A stretch of 64,000 nt of DNA, taken from positions 87,310,414-87,374,413 of the forward strand of contig CM048839.1 of the NCBI GenBank assembly GCA_026545765.1. Direction: 5' to 3'. The notes beneath the pieces were generated by a model, which saw only the letters and a program-made list of their open reading frames with translations, did not search any database and was not told where the DNA came from. The DNA is from Plantago major. Its lineage: Eukaryota > Streptophyta > Magnoliopsida > Lamiales > Plantaginaceae. This document shows positions 20,018-31,935 of this stretch, piece by piece. A program made the position numbers and the translations under genes. Positions within the stretch are counted from its first letter, which is position 1, and the number at the start of each line of letters is the position of its first letter.

Positions 20018-21922
20018 ATGGAGAAAGGAACTTTTGTACCTAGGGTTTCAGATGACAAATCACTATCTCTTGATAAGCAAAGCATTAGTCCTTTCAAATC
20101 TCCAGGTACAATCTATATGTATATATATAAAACAATTTTATCTTCTTCCAAATTATTTTCTCAGATTATGTATTGATTGCCCCGATTCAGGAAGTGGAAG
20201 TGTTCCTTTTACATTTGCTCAATGGAATGAGCTTCAGAGACAAGCTCTCATCTACAATTACATGGTTTGCTCTGTTCCTGTTCCTGGTGACCTACTCTTC
20301 CCACATTCAACACCTATGGATTCCTCTTGTAAATGCACTGACTTTTCTCTTGTTCAAATTTCGTATTGCTTTTTGCTCCTTTGAACTTACTTTTATTGGT
20401 TTTCAGCTTTGTATAGTGTGAGGCGCTCCAAGAATGTTGATCCGGATCCTGGGAGGTGTAAAAGATCGGATGGGAAGAAATGGAGGTGTTCGAAAATGGC
20501 CGTGTCCTGTCAAAGGTACTGCGAGCATCACCTCGTCAACAGAAGCAGACATAACCGTTCAAGAAAGCTTGTGGAATCGAAAAACAGTGTTAAAACTCAC
20601 AAGAGAGCGCCTGAGAAGCAGCCTCTCTTGTCCGATGCTAATACTGATGTTTCTGCTCAGTTTTCTCGTAAAGGAACGGATAGGTTAGTTTCATTCTAAA
20701 TTTTCTTGTTTCGAATCTTGATTGATTTGTTTACATTGTTTGTTTCGAATTTCGATTGCTTATACTCCCTGCATTTCTTTTAAAGCTTTGCATTGGAATC
20801 TTGTTGCAGAGTTTAAGGAACGATAATAAACAAATGCAACTTGGGCTAATTTAATGTCATAATCTGTAACTAATGAACTGATAAATTGATGGCCTAATTG
20901 AGTGCCAGGATCTGTAAATATGTAAGTATCAACTCTGGGTTCAGGGGACAAATTTTGCCACATCAGAAAGTTGGGAAGTTTATATAAGTTGGCTTGTTTA
21001 GAATCTTGAATAGTTGATATAAGTTAGACTGTTTAGAATCTCAATTGATTGATATAAGTTGCTTGTTTAGAAGCTTATTGATTTGTGTATGCTTACATTT
21101 TGATATTCAGGGATTTTAAGCATCATAAAGATCAGAAACTGGACGGAAAGTTGGGAAGTTTTAAATAAGTTGGCGAGTTTAGAATCTTGAATAGTTGATA
21201 TAAGTTAGCCTGTTTAGAATCTCAATTGATTGATATAAGTTGCTTGTTTAGAAGCTTATTGATTTGTGTATGCTTGCATTCTGATATTCAGGGATTTTAA
21301 GCAGCATACAGATCAGAAACGGGAGCACTTGGTTGAGGCTGGTATAGGAGTGAAAACTGAGTGCGCTTCAGTTTATGACTACAGTGCTCCTGATTTAAAT
21401 GCAGATTATATGGTTACATTCCCTTATCCGACTTTTGCTGCACCAGAAGTTGAGTATCCTGTTGGATTTATAGACGCTTGGTCAGTTGACGATCTAGAAA
21501 GCACTAAAAGTGGGATAAATGCTCAATCGTTCGTATCACCAAATGTGGGAAACCCTTCCCCTTCACTCACTTTGTCTATGGGTGTTGCTGCATGTACTGG
21601 ATTGGATAAGGACATGGGAAATGTTCAAATGCAAAGTAGAGTAGGAGCTAATGTTGAACAGCAGACTGAAAACTTGAGATGGTTAAGGCATGATTCTTGG
21701 GAGCCGTTTGCTAGAGGAGGGCCACTTGGAGAAGTTTTGCATTCAGGGTCAGTTCCAACTTCGCCTTATGACTCAGTAATCAGCAGTAATCCGGCAACTA
21801 ATGCATCATCACCATCCGGGGTTCTTCACAGAACTTTGTTTTCGCAGTCTGATAGCAGTGTTTGCAATAGTCCAACTCTTGCTGCCCAACCTTCAGAAAT
21901 TACACTCCAGTGGTTCAATTGA
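20018..21922 (+). CDS. GRF: Growth-regulating factor (GRF) transcription factor
   Basis: Plant-specific transcription factor that promotes cell proliferation in growing organs with GIF co-activators, in the nucleus. Four exons with GT-AG borders: 20018-20105, 20191-20328, 20407-20683, 21292-21922, giving 377 aa. Exon 2 encodes the QLQ domain ([20 protein letters not shown]), which binds GIF proteins. Exon 3 encodes the WRC domain: [19 protein letters not shown] followed by CQRYCEHH, with the C-X9-C-X10-C-X2-H zinc ligands intact, plus basic residues for nuclear import and DNA binding. The C-terminus is Ser/Pro-rich without an obvious further domain. QLQ before WRC near the N-terminus is the classic order. 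The ATG is the first in the leader and follows a CT-rich 5' UTR. The exact subgroup is not determined. Confidence 0.95.
20555..20576 (+). promoter_or_regulatory. miR396 target site in the GRF WRC exon
   Basis: CCGTTCAAGAAAGCTTGTGG then AA lies in the region encoding RSRKLVE at the end of WRC. This is the site by which miR396 cleaves GRF mRNAs. Conserved GRF sites usually read ...AAAGCCTGTGGAA; here C is replaced by T beside the known bulge position. Confidence 0.9.
20684..21291 (+). repeat. GRF intron 3 with a 180-bp tandem duplication
   Basis: Units 20967-21146 and 21147-21320 are about 95% alike. Each unit ends with the branch/acceptor region TGATATTCAG and the first bases of exon 4, so the 3' splice site is duplicated. 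The upstream acceptor at 21110 would, if used, add 18 codons and a TAA at 21166-21168. Confidence 0.9.
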
Positions 21923-22500
21923 GACTGATGGGTAGCTATGATAGTTCTTCTCTCTTGTTTCTTCTGTTGTATTCTGGTTATTGGTTTCTGTTTGCATTGA
22001 AGCATTAAGTTTTTGTCTGCTCACCTGATGAAGCAGTTCCCTTTTTTTTTTTTTTTTTTTTTCTGTCATGCGAAAGAATAGTGTTCAAGTTGCTCAGACT
22101 GCTCAAGTGAATGTTGTATATTCGGGTGTTGGGCCTTAACATGGCAAGGGTTGCTTCTAATTGCGGGAGCAGAATCCTTATGTAGTGTGGTAGAGTTGCA
22201 TATTCTGTTTATTGGAACTTGGTTTTACCAAGTACATGTGCATTTGCCAGTTTTCATGAAATTAACCAAAAAAAAAAAAAACGAAAGTGAAATCAGGATT
22301 ACTGATGAGATTTCCTAATGAATGAAGTGACGTTCCTTTGCTTGGCAGTGGTTCTCTAGTCCTGGATTAGATATGTTGTAATCTCTTCTTTACTGTTTGG
22401 CCCAAATGACTTGCAGTTGGGATTTTCTGGACAGTTTAGGTTCTTAACGGGGTGTGAATGCTTCTATTGCTCTTTCACCTAGTATAATGCTGAGATCAAA
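21923..22500 (+). other. GRF 3' UTR and downstream region
   Basis: AT-rich, with a poly(T) run at 22043-22062 and a poly(A) run at 22267-22281. No coding frame. The polyadenylation site cannot be fixed from sequence alone. Confidence 0.5.
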
Positions 22501-24308
22501 TCAACGAGTCTACTAGTCCCCGTACCTGTGGAACAAGTGCTGTGGTATTTGTGTTCGATTTGTCTTGAGCCCTAAAACTATTCGTGCAAAATCCGGGACA
22601 ACCATTAAATTTTTCCACTTCAATGTCCGTCATTTGGTGAATCCTTTTTTAGTGATATTGCACCTGATTGGTATTGTTTTTTCGGTGTTAGAAAGTGCAA
22701 TTTCCGGGGAAAATGCAGTGATTGGTAGAAATGTATATTTTCGGATTTGCACTTGAATGTTGGATCGTGTAGATGTGTAATACATATAACACCCTTACTT
22801 TATGCATTGAAATACCTCGCTTGGTACAAAAACACCGATTTGCTATTGAAAAACATGCATTTGGTAAAAAAAAAAAAATTGTAGAAACAAAAAACCCTGA
22901 AAATCATAATTGAAAGCCTTCGAATCTTTTCGAGTTACATAGTTTGTGATGTAACAACACATACAAAAGATGGTTTTAGTACAAGATTTGACAATGCTTT
23001 TTTTCGTCATACCATAAACATAAAAGTTACAATGAAACATCGAAACCTTTCTCCTATCTTGGCGAGACAACTGCTACTTTTACTGATACCCAGCTATGAC
23101 GATGAAAAACATAGCATCAACCATGAACATAATGGGATGATTTGGTGGGGGGTGTGTTTCCGTTATTGCCTAGGCTACGTAGAAACTTGCGTGCAAATCA
23201 TAAAATACAAAATTTCAAGTAAACTAAACTCGTATATCTTCGGAACGGTATAGGATAAGAGGCTTGTCTATCTTTGAGAGAAAACAAATTTTGAGTTCAA
23301 GTTCATTATGACTCGTGTCTTCAAATAGTTGAGCAGTTTTAGTAACTCACATAGATTTTTCGGCACACTTTGAAAATCATAAAATACAAACGGTACAGGA
23401 AATGAGGCCTGCCTATGGTTGAGTGAAATTCTAACTTGTGACTTAATATGGTTGAGTTTTAGTAAAACTCACATAAGTTCTTTGACACATGCAAATTATA
23501 AAGAAAAAAATTCTAGTAAACTAGACTCGTATATCTTCGTAACGGTATTGAAAATGCTAACTGCCTATAATAGGAAATTGTTTATCCTTTATACATATAC
23601 TAGAATTAGTGTAACACGCTATGCATGTTATTGCATTATATTTTAACGTTTTGTTTCTTTATTTAACTTTATTTCCAATTTGCAAACACCGCAAAACCTT
23701 TCTATCACATGTCCCATTTTCACCGAGAATCGTGAATGCGTTCCCATTCCTATTCGTGTGCAGTACAAGGTCCCAAGACATCAATATCAATTACTTGCAA
23801 TACTCCCAACAATTTTCTATTTAATTGCTTAATGCTCTTGTGGTTGCAACCAGAAACTCTGCTTAGATCGTAAACTCAGTGCTTTATTTTGGTGATGTGT
23901 TTGTGTGAGTAAATCGACATGAGACGGGTGGATATGCTGAGCACAAAAGATTACGCTCCTCACTTTCTTCAATATGGTCCGCCCTGCAGGTAGCATTTAG
24001 ATTATTCGGGTTGGTTAGGCATACAGTTATAGCTAGTAAAGTTATAAAGATTTAAAAGTAGCAGCAAATTGAGATTAAATATCAATTTTGTTGTCCACAA
24101 AGATATTGAAGCATAAGAGGGAACATGGTAGAGAATGGGATCATCAGGCGATCTGGCTTAATTCTCATGGTGTGCTGAACACAAACTGCATGTATTAACT
24201 AAAAGAAATAGAATAAACCCAGATTACTGATATCTTACTTAGTCTTAGTCTTATACACATATAGTTGATCATTAACGCATAATACACAACACAAAAAAGA
24301 GAGACAAC
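22501..24308. other. Intergenic; degenerate repeats
   Basis: No gene seen. A segment containing CTCGTATATCTTCGGAACGG at 23229-23248 recurs as CTCGTATATCTTCGTAACGG at 23527-23546, and AAAATCATAAAATACAAA-like sequence precedes related copies at 23197 and 23377, pointing to an old local duplication. Confidence 0.5.
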
Positions 24309-24456
24309 CAGTGGCGAGGCCAAACTGGGGCGATACTAGTAACAAAATGTAAATAAAAAAAAAAAAAATTACCTTTGACCAATTATCTTCAACAGTCACT
24401 ATCACATCTTCTTCTCTTCTTCTCTACGACTCCAGCACCGATCTAGACATTCTACC

Positions 24457-24971
24457 TGTTGAGTATAACACGAATGATCGTCTTCTTCGTTCACACCAAC
24501 AAGCACAACGAACAAATCAATCGAACAACAAAGAAATCAACACGAGAATTTACGTGGTTCGGCTCAAAATCAAGCCTACATCCACGGGAAAACAATCACA
24601 GATCTTTTTTACTTTCAATCGTACACAATACAAGCTTGAATCAATCGAATTTGATCAAGAACAAGCTAAAACTGAAAACCGCAACCTATCAGCTATCTCA
24701 ATGAAATTGGATATAGAAACGGTTACAAAGATTGAAATTGATGATGAAATTGTGTTGTTCTAGCTCTGTAAATCAACTGGTGATGATCAATTTATAGTAG
24801 AAGAAGAAACCGCCTTGCAATTTGTTCCAAATTGTTTCAGCATTCTGCCGTGCTCTGTTTTTCTTCCTAACCGTTATAAATAACGGTTCCAACTGCCAGA
24901 AACCATCTCAGCCGATGATATTCCCATATTCGATCTCATCCGTCCAACCTGTTTGAGCTACAAAACCAACA
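24457..24971 (-). repeat. 3' LTR of Copia element 1
   Basis: 515 bp. The adjoining bases 24972-24990, read on the minus strand, give the purine-rich AAGGTGGAGAT polypurine tract next to the LTR. Confidence 0.93.
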
Positions 24972-25087
24972 ATCTCCACCTTAGCTCAAAGATCTCTGAT
25001 TTACATCCCTTTACAGTCCATTTGAAGGTAGAACTCTCAACCTTTAGGTTCCTTTAATGGCTAGAACATGCCACAATCTCAGATTCC

Positions 25088-28000
25088 TCATTTACTGCAA
25101 GAATTCAGGCTCCTTACATTGATCAAATCAGCACAATATCTGAACTTTTCTGCAGACAAAGGCTTAGTAAAGCTGTCTGCTACATTATGTGATGTATGTA
25201 TCTTTTCCACCTTAATTGTGCCACTCTCAATAATGTCTCTGAAGAAGTATAGCCTGACATCAATATGCTTAGTCCTCTCATGGAAATGCTGGTGTTTTGA
25301 TAGTTGTATTGCACTCTGATTATCACAGAAAACTGTGACACAACCTTGCTTAACTCCCAGCTCCTTCAGCAAACCATTTAACCATATTGCCTCTTTAATG
25401 GCTTCTGTAATAGCTATAAACTCTGCCTCTGTAGTTGATAATGCTACAATAGATTGCTGAGTACATTTTCAAGAAATTGCAGTACCAAAGAGAGTGAAAA
25501 CAAAACCTGTTACTGACTTCCTATTATCAATATTTGATGCAAAATCAGCATCCACAAATCCTTGTAGAGGAAAATCAGTTTGCTGAGTTGTTTCAAACTT
25601 TAAACCATGATCCAGTGTTCCCTTTATGTATCTGAATACACCTTTCACCACATTCCAGTGTTCCTGACCAGGATTACTCATATACCTACTAATCATACTC
25701 ATAGCAAATGACAGATCAGGCCTGCAACAAATCATTGCATACATAATGCTCCCTACAGCACTTGCATAGGGAATGTTACTCATTTTCACCATATCAGACT
25801 GAGTAGTAGGACAATAGCTCATTGATAACTTCACTCCTGGATTTATAGGCACATTTGCAGGCTTAGAAAGATTCATATTAAATCTGGCAAGAACCTTAGT
25901 AAGATAACTAGCCTGTGATAGTGATAAACTCCCATCTGCATCATATCTTACTATATCCCTGCCTAGAATTCTTTTAGCACACCCCAAATCTTTCATTTCA
26001 AATTCAGAACTGAGTTTTAGCTTTAAATCACAAATATCTTTCATACACTTCCCAACAATAAGAATGTCATCAACATACAGTAGAAGATATATGCAGTTTT
26101 CCTGTGAAACATCTGATAAGTAAATGAAACTATCATACCTGCTCCTCTGAAACTGTATAGAGCTCATGAAATCATCAAACCTCCTATACCATTGGCGTGG
26201 ACTTTGTTTAAGACCATACAGAGATCTCCTGAGAAAGCAAGCTTTATTTTCTTTATCATCCACATGCACACCATCTGGTATTCTCATATATATAACTTCA
26301 TCAAGCTTCCCATGTAAAAATGCAGTCTTCACATTCATTTGTTGAAGATGTAGTTTCCACTGAGTAACCAAAGCAAGTAGAATTCTTATTGAAACATGCT
26401 TGACAACTGGTGAGAAAATTTCTGTATAATCAACACCCTCCTTCTGAGTAAAACCCTGACAACTAATCTTGCCTTGTATCTGATAGATTCTTGTGCACCA
26501 ATCTCATGTTTCTTCTTAAAAATTCATTTACAACCAACCAACTTCTGCTTCTTAGGTATCTCAACAACATCCCAGGTGTGATTCTTCTCTAAAGACAACA
26601 ATTCCTCCTGAATTGCAGTGATCCACTTCTCACTTTCAGGACAACTTACAACTTCATGATATGTTGCAGGTTCTAAGTAATTGATTTCCTCAGCTACAGA
26701 TAGAGCATAAGATATATTATAGGATTTACCTATTCTTCCATATCCAAGCATGTCAGGAGCAATTTTATTCACTCTTTTAGCTCTATCTTTAGCCAACTGG
26801 TATGATGACAGATTTTCAGATGCATCTGTCATCTCATCTGTGATATGATCAGTTGCATTTGTCTCTTCTGATGACAAATGTTGTTTTCCATTTCCTGTAT
26901 CAGTTGAAGGCTCTTCTCTTTGATCATAATTGGTAGGAATAGCATGTTCATTGCCTAAAGACTCCACCTCAAGCTCTGTACCATGCTGAGGTTTCTTAAA
27001 TGGCATGATATGCTCATTAAAGATTACATCCCTGCTAGTGATGCATTTCTTCTATGTGATACTCCTTAATTTGTACCCCTTCACTCCAGGTGGATAACCA
27101 AGAAATACACACTTGATTGCTCTAGGATCCAGCTTGTCCTGTTTGTTGTGTACTAGTGCTAAGCAACCAAACACCCTAATGTGAGCATATGAAGATGGTT
27201 TTCCTGACCATACTTCCTCAGGAGTCTTATTGTTCAAAGATGATGATGGACTCATGTTGATTAAATAGCATGCAGTAGTAGCTGCTTCTCCCCAGAAAGT
27301 TTTGCTCAATCCTGAGCTAATCAACATGCATCTTACTCTTTCTAACACAGTTCTATTGAACCTTTCAACAACTCCATTTTGTTATGGAGTTCCAGGAATT
27401 GTTCTATGTCTAACAATCCCCTTCTCTTTACCGAATTCATTGAATTCTACTGATAAGAATTCTAAACCATTATCAGTCCTCAGATGTTTGATCTTCCTTT
27501 GATTTTCAATTTCAACAAACCATTCTCTGAATTTCATGAATGTTTCATCCTTAGATCTCAAACAATGAGCCACACCTTCCTGGAAAAATCATCTATAATA
27601 GATAGGAAGTATTTTCCACCATTCAGGGTTTGTGTGTTGGTTGGACCCCATAAATCTGAGTGCAAATAATCTAGAGGAACCTTAGTGATATGTTTAGCTG
27701 CATCAAATCCAGTTTTATGAGACTTTCCCATGATGCAATTCTCACAGAACTGTAATGTAGTAATCTTATCTCCACACAGCAAATCTTGTTTTGCTAATTC
27801 TTTCAGACCTTTTTCACTTAGGTGAGCCATCCTAGCATGCCATAGTTGAGAATTATCCATAGTAGCAGCATTAACAGACATCAGAGTAGCTGTATCACCA
27901 TTGAGATAGTACAACCCATTCCTCTTAGTTCCTGTCATTACAACTTTTCTTGATTTTTCAACTGTGAGCACACCATTCTCTGAATGATACTTATAGCCAT

Positions 28001-28526
28001 TCTCATCTAGCATGCCTAAAGAAATCAGATTCCTCTTTAAATTAGGAATGTATTTGACATTAGACAAGATCCTCACAACATCATCATGCATTCTCAGCTT
28101 AATATCACCATACCCCTCAATCCTACATGGATAGTCATTCCCCAGTAGTACAGAACCACCTTTCTTAGCCTTAAAATGCACAAACCAGTCTAAGTTTGGA
28201 CTCATGTGGAAGGAACAACCAGAATCAAGCACCCAACATTGATTTGAACTAGTATTAGTGACTGAACAAAGCTCAGAAGCAATTAATACCTCTGCATCCC
28301 CATATGACTGAGCATCTTCTGCAATGTCTGCACTGTGTGGTGTAGTATTTGTTTGAACTCTGCCAGCTTTCTTATCTTTCTTGAATTTGAAGCATTGTTT
28401 CTTCAGATGTCCAGGTTTTTTGCAATAGAAACATTTCCTCTTCTCAGCATCATATCCATCTGATTGCTTCTCTTTATCAAGCTTCCTGGTATCTGTGTGA
28501 TTTACTGGCTTGTTCTTGATCTGCAA
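25088..28526 (-). pseudogene. Copia element 1 pol polyprotein (protease, integrase, RT, RNase H), broken
   Basis: Read on the minus strand: zinc knuckle KCFYCKKPGHLKKQCFKF and protease CWVLDSGCSFHM (28526-27558); integrase LWHARMAHLSEKGL, CENCIMGKSHK and HSDLWGP in the same frame; integrase core HLRTDNGLEFLS (27573-27382), then a stop before the catalytic Glu region; LERVRCMLISSGLSKTFWGE (27348-27052); RT N-terminus (27006-26524); RT core with QMNVKTAFLHGKLDEVIYM, SLYGLKQSPRQWYRRF and YVDDILIVG (26371-25469); RNase H end [20 protein letters not shown] (25372-25088). At least five stops or frameshifts divide these parts, so it cannot make a full polyprotein. Confidence 0.9.
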
Positions 28527-28763
28527 CTTATTGCTCCACCTTGATCTGATGTTCAGACTTTCAGCATTGATGTCATGACCAGTAGAAGGTCTCCTGTGTA
28601 AATCCTTATTTCTCAGAGCAACATCAACATCTTCATAGGTGAGTTTGAGCTTTTACTAATCACAAGAGCATCAATAAAATGATCATATGACTTAGGCAAA
28701 GCTCCCAGAACCACTAGTGCTTTATCTTCATCTGTAACTGTTATAGAAACACTCTCAAGAGCA

Positions 28764-29096
28764 TCAATAAAATAGCTTTTTCCTCAAATGAAGCTTGTTT
28801 GCAGAAGTTTTAGAATTATACATCTCTTCCAGCTTCTCCCATATCTCTTTAGCAGTCTTGATCTTGATAACTTCTCTCAGGATTTTATCTCCAAGAGACA
28901 GTATGATTGTGTAGCGAGCTCTTCCCAAGATCAATGCCTTTTCCTTCGCATCAACATCATCAGAGAATCCTTTTTCTCCAAGCAATGCAACATCCAATCC
29001 TTGATGAACAAGCAATGCCTCCATTTTCGCTTTCCACAAACCGAAATCGGTTTTCTCCGTAAACTTCTCTACATCAAACTTTGTAGAAGACGCCAT
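28764..29096 (-). pseudogene. Copia element 1 gag N-terminal part
   Basis: Starts MASSTKFDVEKFTEKTDF and contains WEKLEEMYNSKTSANKLHL, the DUF4219/UBN2-type Copia gag. The frame ends at 28764. Gag remnants continue in another frame towards the zinc knuckle at 28440. Confidence 0.8.
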
Positions 29097-29130
29097 TGAT
29101 GATCGAACACAAGAAGAGATCAGAGTTTTC

Positions 29131-29145
29131 CCACAGACGGCGCCA
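29131..29145 (-). other. Copia element 1 primer-binding site
   Basis: On the minus strand TGGCGCCGTCTGTGG lies 2 bp inside the 5' LTR (29148-29662). It is a TGGCGCC-type tRNA primer site rather than the initiator-Met TGGTATCA type; the exact tRNA is not assigned. Confidence 0.7.
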
Positions 29146-29147
29146 CT

Positions 29148-29662
29148 TGTTGAGTATAACACGAATGATCGTCTTCTTCGTTCACACCAACAAGCACAAC
29201 GAACAAATCAATCGAACAACAAAGAAATCAACGCGAGAATTTACGTGGTTCGGCACAAAATCAAGCCTACATCCACGGGAAAACAATCACAGATCTTTAT
29301 TACTTTCAATCGTACACAATACAAGGTTGAATCAATCGAATTTGATCAAGAACAAGCTAAAACTGAAAACCGCAACCTATCAGCTATCTCAATGAAATTG
29401 GATATAGAAACGGTTACAAAGATTGAAATTGATGATGAAATTGTGTTGTTCTAGCTCTGTAAATCAACTGGTGATGACCAATTTATAGTAGAGGAAGAAA
29501 CCGCCTTGCAATTTGTTCCAAATTGTTTCAGCATTCTGTCGTGCTCTGTTTTTCTTCCTAACCGTTATAAATAACGGTTCCAACTGCCAAAAACCATCTC
29601 AGCCGTTGATATTCCCAGATTCGATCTCATCCGTCCAACATGTTTGAGCTACAAAACCAACA
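29148..29662 (-). repeat. 5' LTR of Copia element 1
   Basis: 515 bp, same length as the partner LTR, followed by the CTACC duplication at 29663-29667. Confidence 0.93.
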
Positions 29663-30270
29663 CTACCATCTCCTAATCTCCGCCAATCGCGCCACCACCA
29701 CCATCGACGGCGTTAATGGAGAATACCTGAACGGAATTGTGCTATTCTTGTTGTTTCCTTCAATCTCTGTAAATTGTGCACTAAGGTATAATTTAAAAGC
29801 TTCAATTTCAATTTCAATTTTTATTTTTTTGTTTCTTTTGATATTTGGGGCTGAAATGTTATGTAATGAATTTGAGTTCATTACAGGTATAGAAAACCAA
29901 ATGAACAACTAAACTTGAATTTTGTTTGAATAATGGAAATGTTAGAATTTCTTGTTAGTTGTGTACACTCGGCAGAACCGCAGAAGGCTTCTTGAATTTT
30001 GTTTAAGCTTTGTTTTTGTCCAAGTAGTATAATAATTGCCTAATTTCATGGGTTGTAAGATACTTATGCTAGAACCTTATGACATATTATATTTGGTTTT
30101 GCATTAACTAAAATTTTATTGCGAAACATATCTATCTAAGTTCGACCCCGGTGAATTTTGGTCCTGGATTCGCCACTGTGTGTACGTATGAAGGGATAAG
30201 GATGAGAAGATCGACATAGAACGAATATAGATAGAATATATAAAGATGAAAGAGACCTGAAGATATACTA

Positions 30271-30541
30271 CTCGCTCCGGTACATTAAAAGCTTCCTAAG
30301 CACTTGCTTTCTCTTCAATTAAGGAATGGTAATAAAATAATGGTTTGTAAGAGGTATTATATTGGTGAAGTTGTAAGTGTGTGATAAAGTAAGTGATAGA
30401 TTAAAAGTGATAATAAAGTAGTAAACATAAATAATAAAAAATTAGTTAGTGGAGGTAAAATCTTTCCATAAATGGGTTAGAAAGTTTCTAATGGAACCCC
30501 ATAAAAGGAAAGTTTGGAAGTTATTAATGGAATGGAGGTAG
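30271..30541. mobile_element. Stowaway-type MITE
   Basis: 271 bp between TA dinucleotides (30269-30270 and 30542-30543). Ends are inverted: CTCGCTCCGGTACATTAA at left and, reverse complemented, CTACCTCCATTCCATTAA at right, followed on both sides by a CTTCC segment. Non-coding. Confidence 0.75.
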
Positions 30542-30611
30542 TACTTTTAATAATGTGAAATTTACAATATTATTGTATATGATTTTTTCTAAATGAGTTT
30601 TGATGGTACAA

Positions 30612-31935
30612 TGTTAGAATAAGTTTTTAGATCTTAATGAGCAACGCTACATGTCTATCTTAGTCCATAGGTTTCTGAAGGACATTGTAAAAGATGAAAT
30701 TTACATAGATTGATAGAGTAGTAACTTGTATATGATGTTAGCTCTCTATGTAATTTTTATTGTTTTATATTTCTGAAGAAGACCAAGACATCGTCATCAA
30801 GGAATTTACGAAGAGTTGAAGACTCACTGAAAAATTGAATAAGTTTTTTGAGAACAAGGCTACAACTCTCATAAAGCTTGTACTTCAGAAAGATTCGAGG
30901 TATAAGTGAAAATATATATGACATGATAGGTTGTGCTGAGAAATAGCTTTCTGATAACCAAAGCTTACTGATATAGGGGAAATACTACTCAAAGATTTCA
31001 GAGTTATCTTTCTATCCTTGGAAAATGGAAAAGCAGAAGGTATAGTGCATTTTATGCGCAATCCGTACTTTCTGAGAAAAAGACTTCAACCTTCTCACTA
31101 GAGAACAAAAAGTACCGTACCATTTGTCAGATTTATAGGAACACTTAGCTCAAAGTTTGAATTACAGTCTCACGGATTTAAAATTCAAACAGAATTGTTT
31201 GTGCCTATAAATAGGAACACTTAGAGCATGTGAAAACACAAAGCTTACACAAAACAAAGATATCTCAACCTGCAATTGCGATCAAACTCTCATTCTTTCT
31301 GAATTCATAAGTTCCTACAAGTCTTAAGCTTGTGAAGAAGTAAACAAGCTTTTAAGTTGCGACTACAAAAGAGTTCTTTCTTCTGAATAAGAACAAGACT
31401 TGTCTTTCCATAAACAAAACACTAAGTCTTTGAAATATAAGAGCTTTGGTTGAATTTCTTGATCATTGAAGTAACTGAAACATTGTTACCTAAGTGGCCA
31501 TTGCCTTGACAAAAATCACTACAACAAACAAACCAAACAGGCATGAAGAAGGAAGAAGGGAGGAACTACTTAGCTTGGGAAGCTAAGGAAAACCCATTGG
31601 AGGAACCGGAGTATTTGACTTGGGTTGGTCAAAGAAAGAGGGTTTAAGGTTACTAAGTTGGAAACTTAAGGTTTGAAGGGATTTAACAAGGATATGATAA
31701 CGGAACTCATCATTTTGTCTTAGTGAATTCAAGTCCTTATGAAGGGCGAAGTTGATTAGTTGAAGGGTTACGCCACCTTCACATACCACTATAAAACTTG
31801 TGTTATTTACCTCTACAGATTATCTTTCAACAGCTATATGTTTATTTGTTTATCTTCTAACTGCTTTCTGGAGGTTACTCAACACTTATTTAACAACCCC
31901 CCCCCCCCCCCCCCATCTAGACTTAAACCCCAACA
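30612..31935 (+). mobile_element. Probable solo LTR (SIRE-like)
   Basis: About 1.3 kb from TGTTAGAATAAG to CCCCAACA, with 5-bp flanks TACAA and TACAC. CCTATAAATAGGAAC at about 31204-31218 is a plausible LTR promoter, and the 3' part resembles the end of SIRE-type Copia LTRs (a pyrimidine run, then CTAGACTTAAACCCCAACA). No primer-binding site follows. A C-rich run lies at 31893-31914. Confidence 0.45.

Larger units (their letters stand above)
24457..29662 (-). mobile_element. Ty1/copia LTR retrotransposon, minus strand, decayed (5.2 kb)
   Basis: LTRs of 515 bp at 24457-24971 and 29148-29662 begin TGTTGAGTATAAC and end ACAAAACCAACA in plus orientation, flanked by the exact 5-bp duplication CTACC (24452-24456 and 29663-29667). 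Domain order on the minus strand is gag, protease, integrase, RT, RNase H, the Copia order. About 11 substitutions separate the LTRs by eye (about 2%). The YVDDILIVG RT motif and the dense flanking sequence suggest a Tork-like lineage, which I cannot confirm. Confidence 0.95.
24309..30178. mobile_element. Possible hAT-like element split by a Copia insertion
   Basis: The left end reads CAGTGGCGAGGCC and the right end, reverse complemented, CAGTGGCGAATCC. Short CAGTGGCGRNNCC termini are common on plant hAT-type elements. The parts outside the Copia element (24309-24456 and 29668-30178) hold no clear protein. The expected 8-bp target duplication is not seen (GAGACAAC versus TGTGTACG), so the call is weak. 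Confidence 0.3.

Noticed and set aside
31583-31789. Small minus-strand gene
   Set aside because: Falls inside the probable solo LTR and shows no protein-like features.
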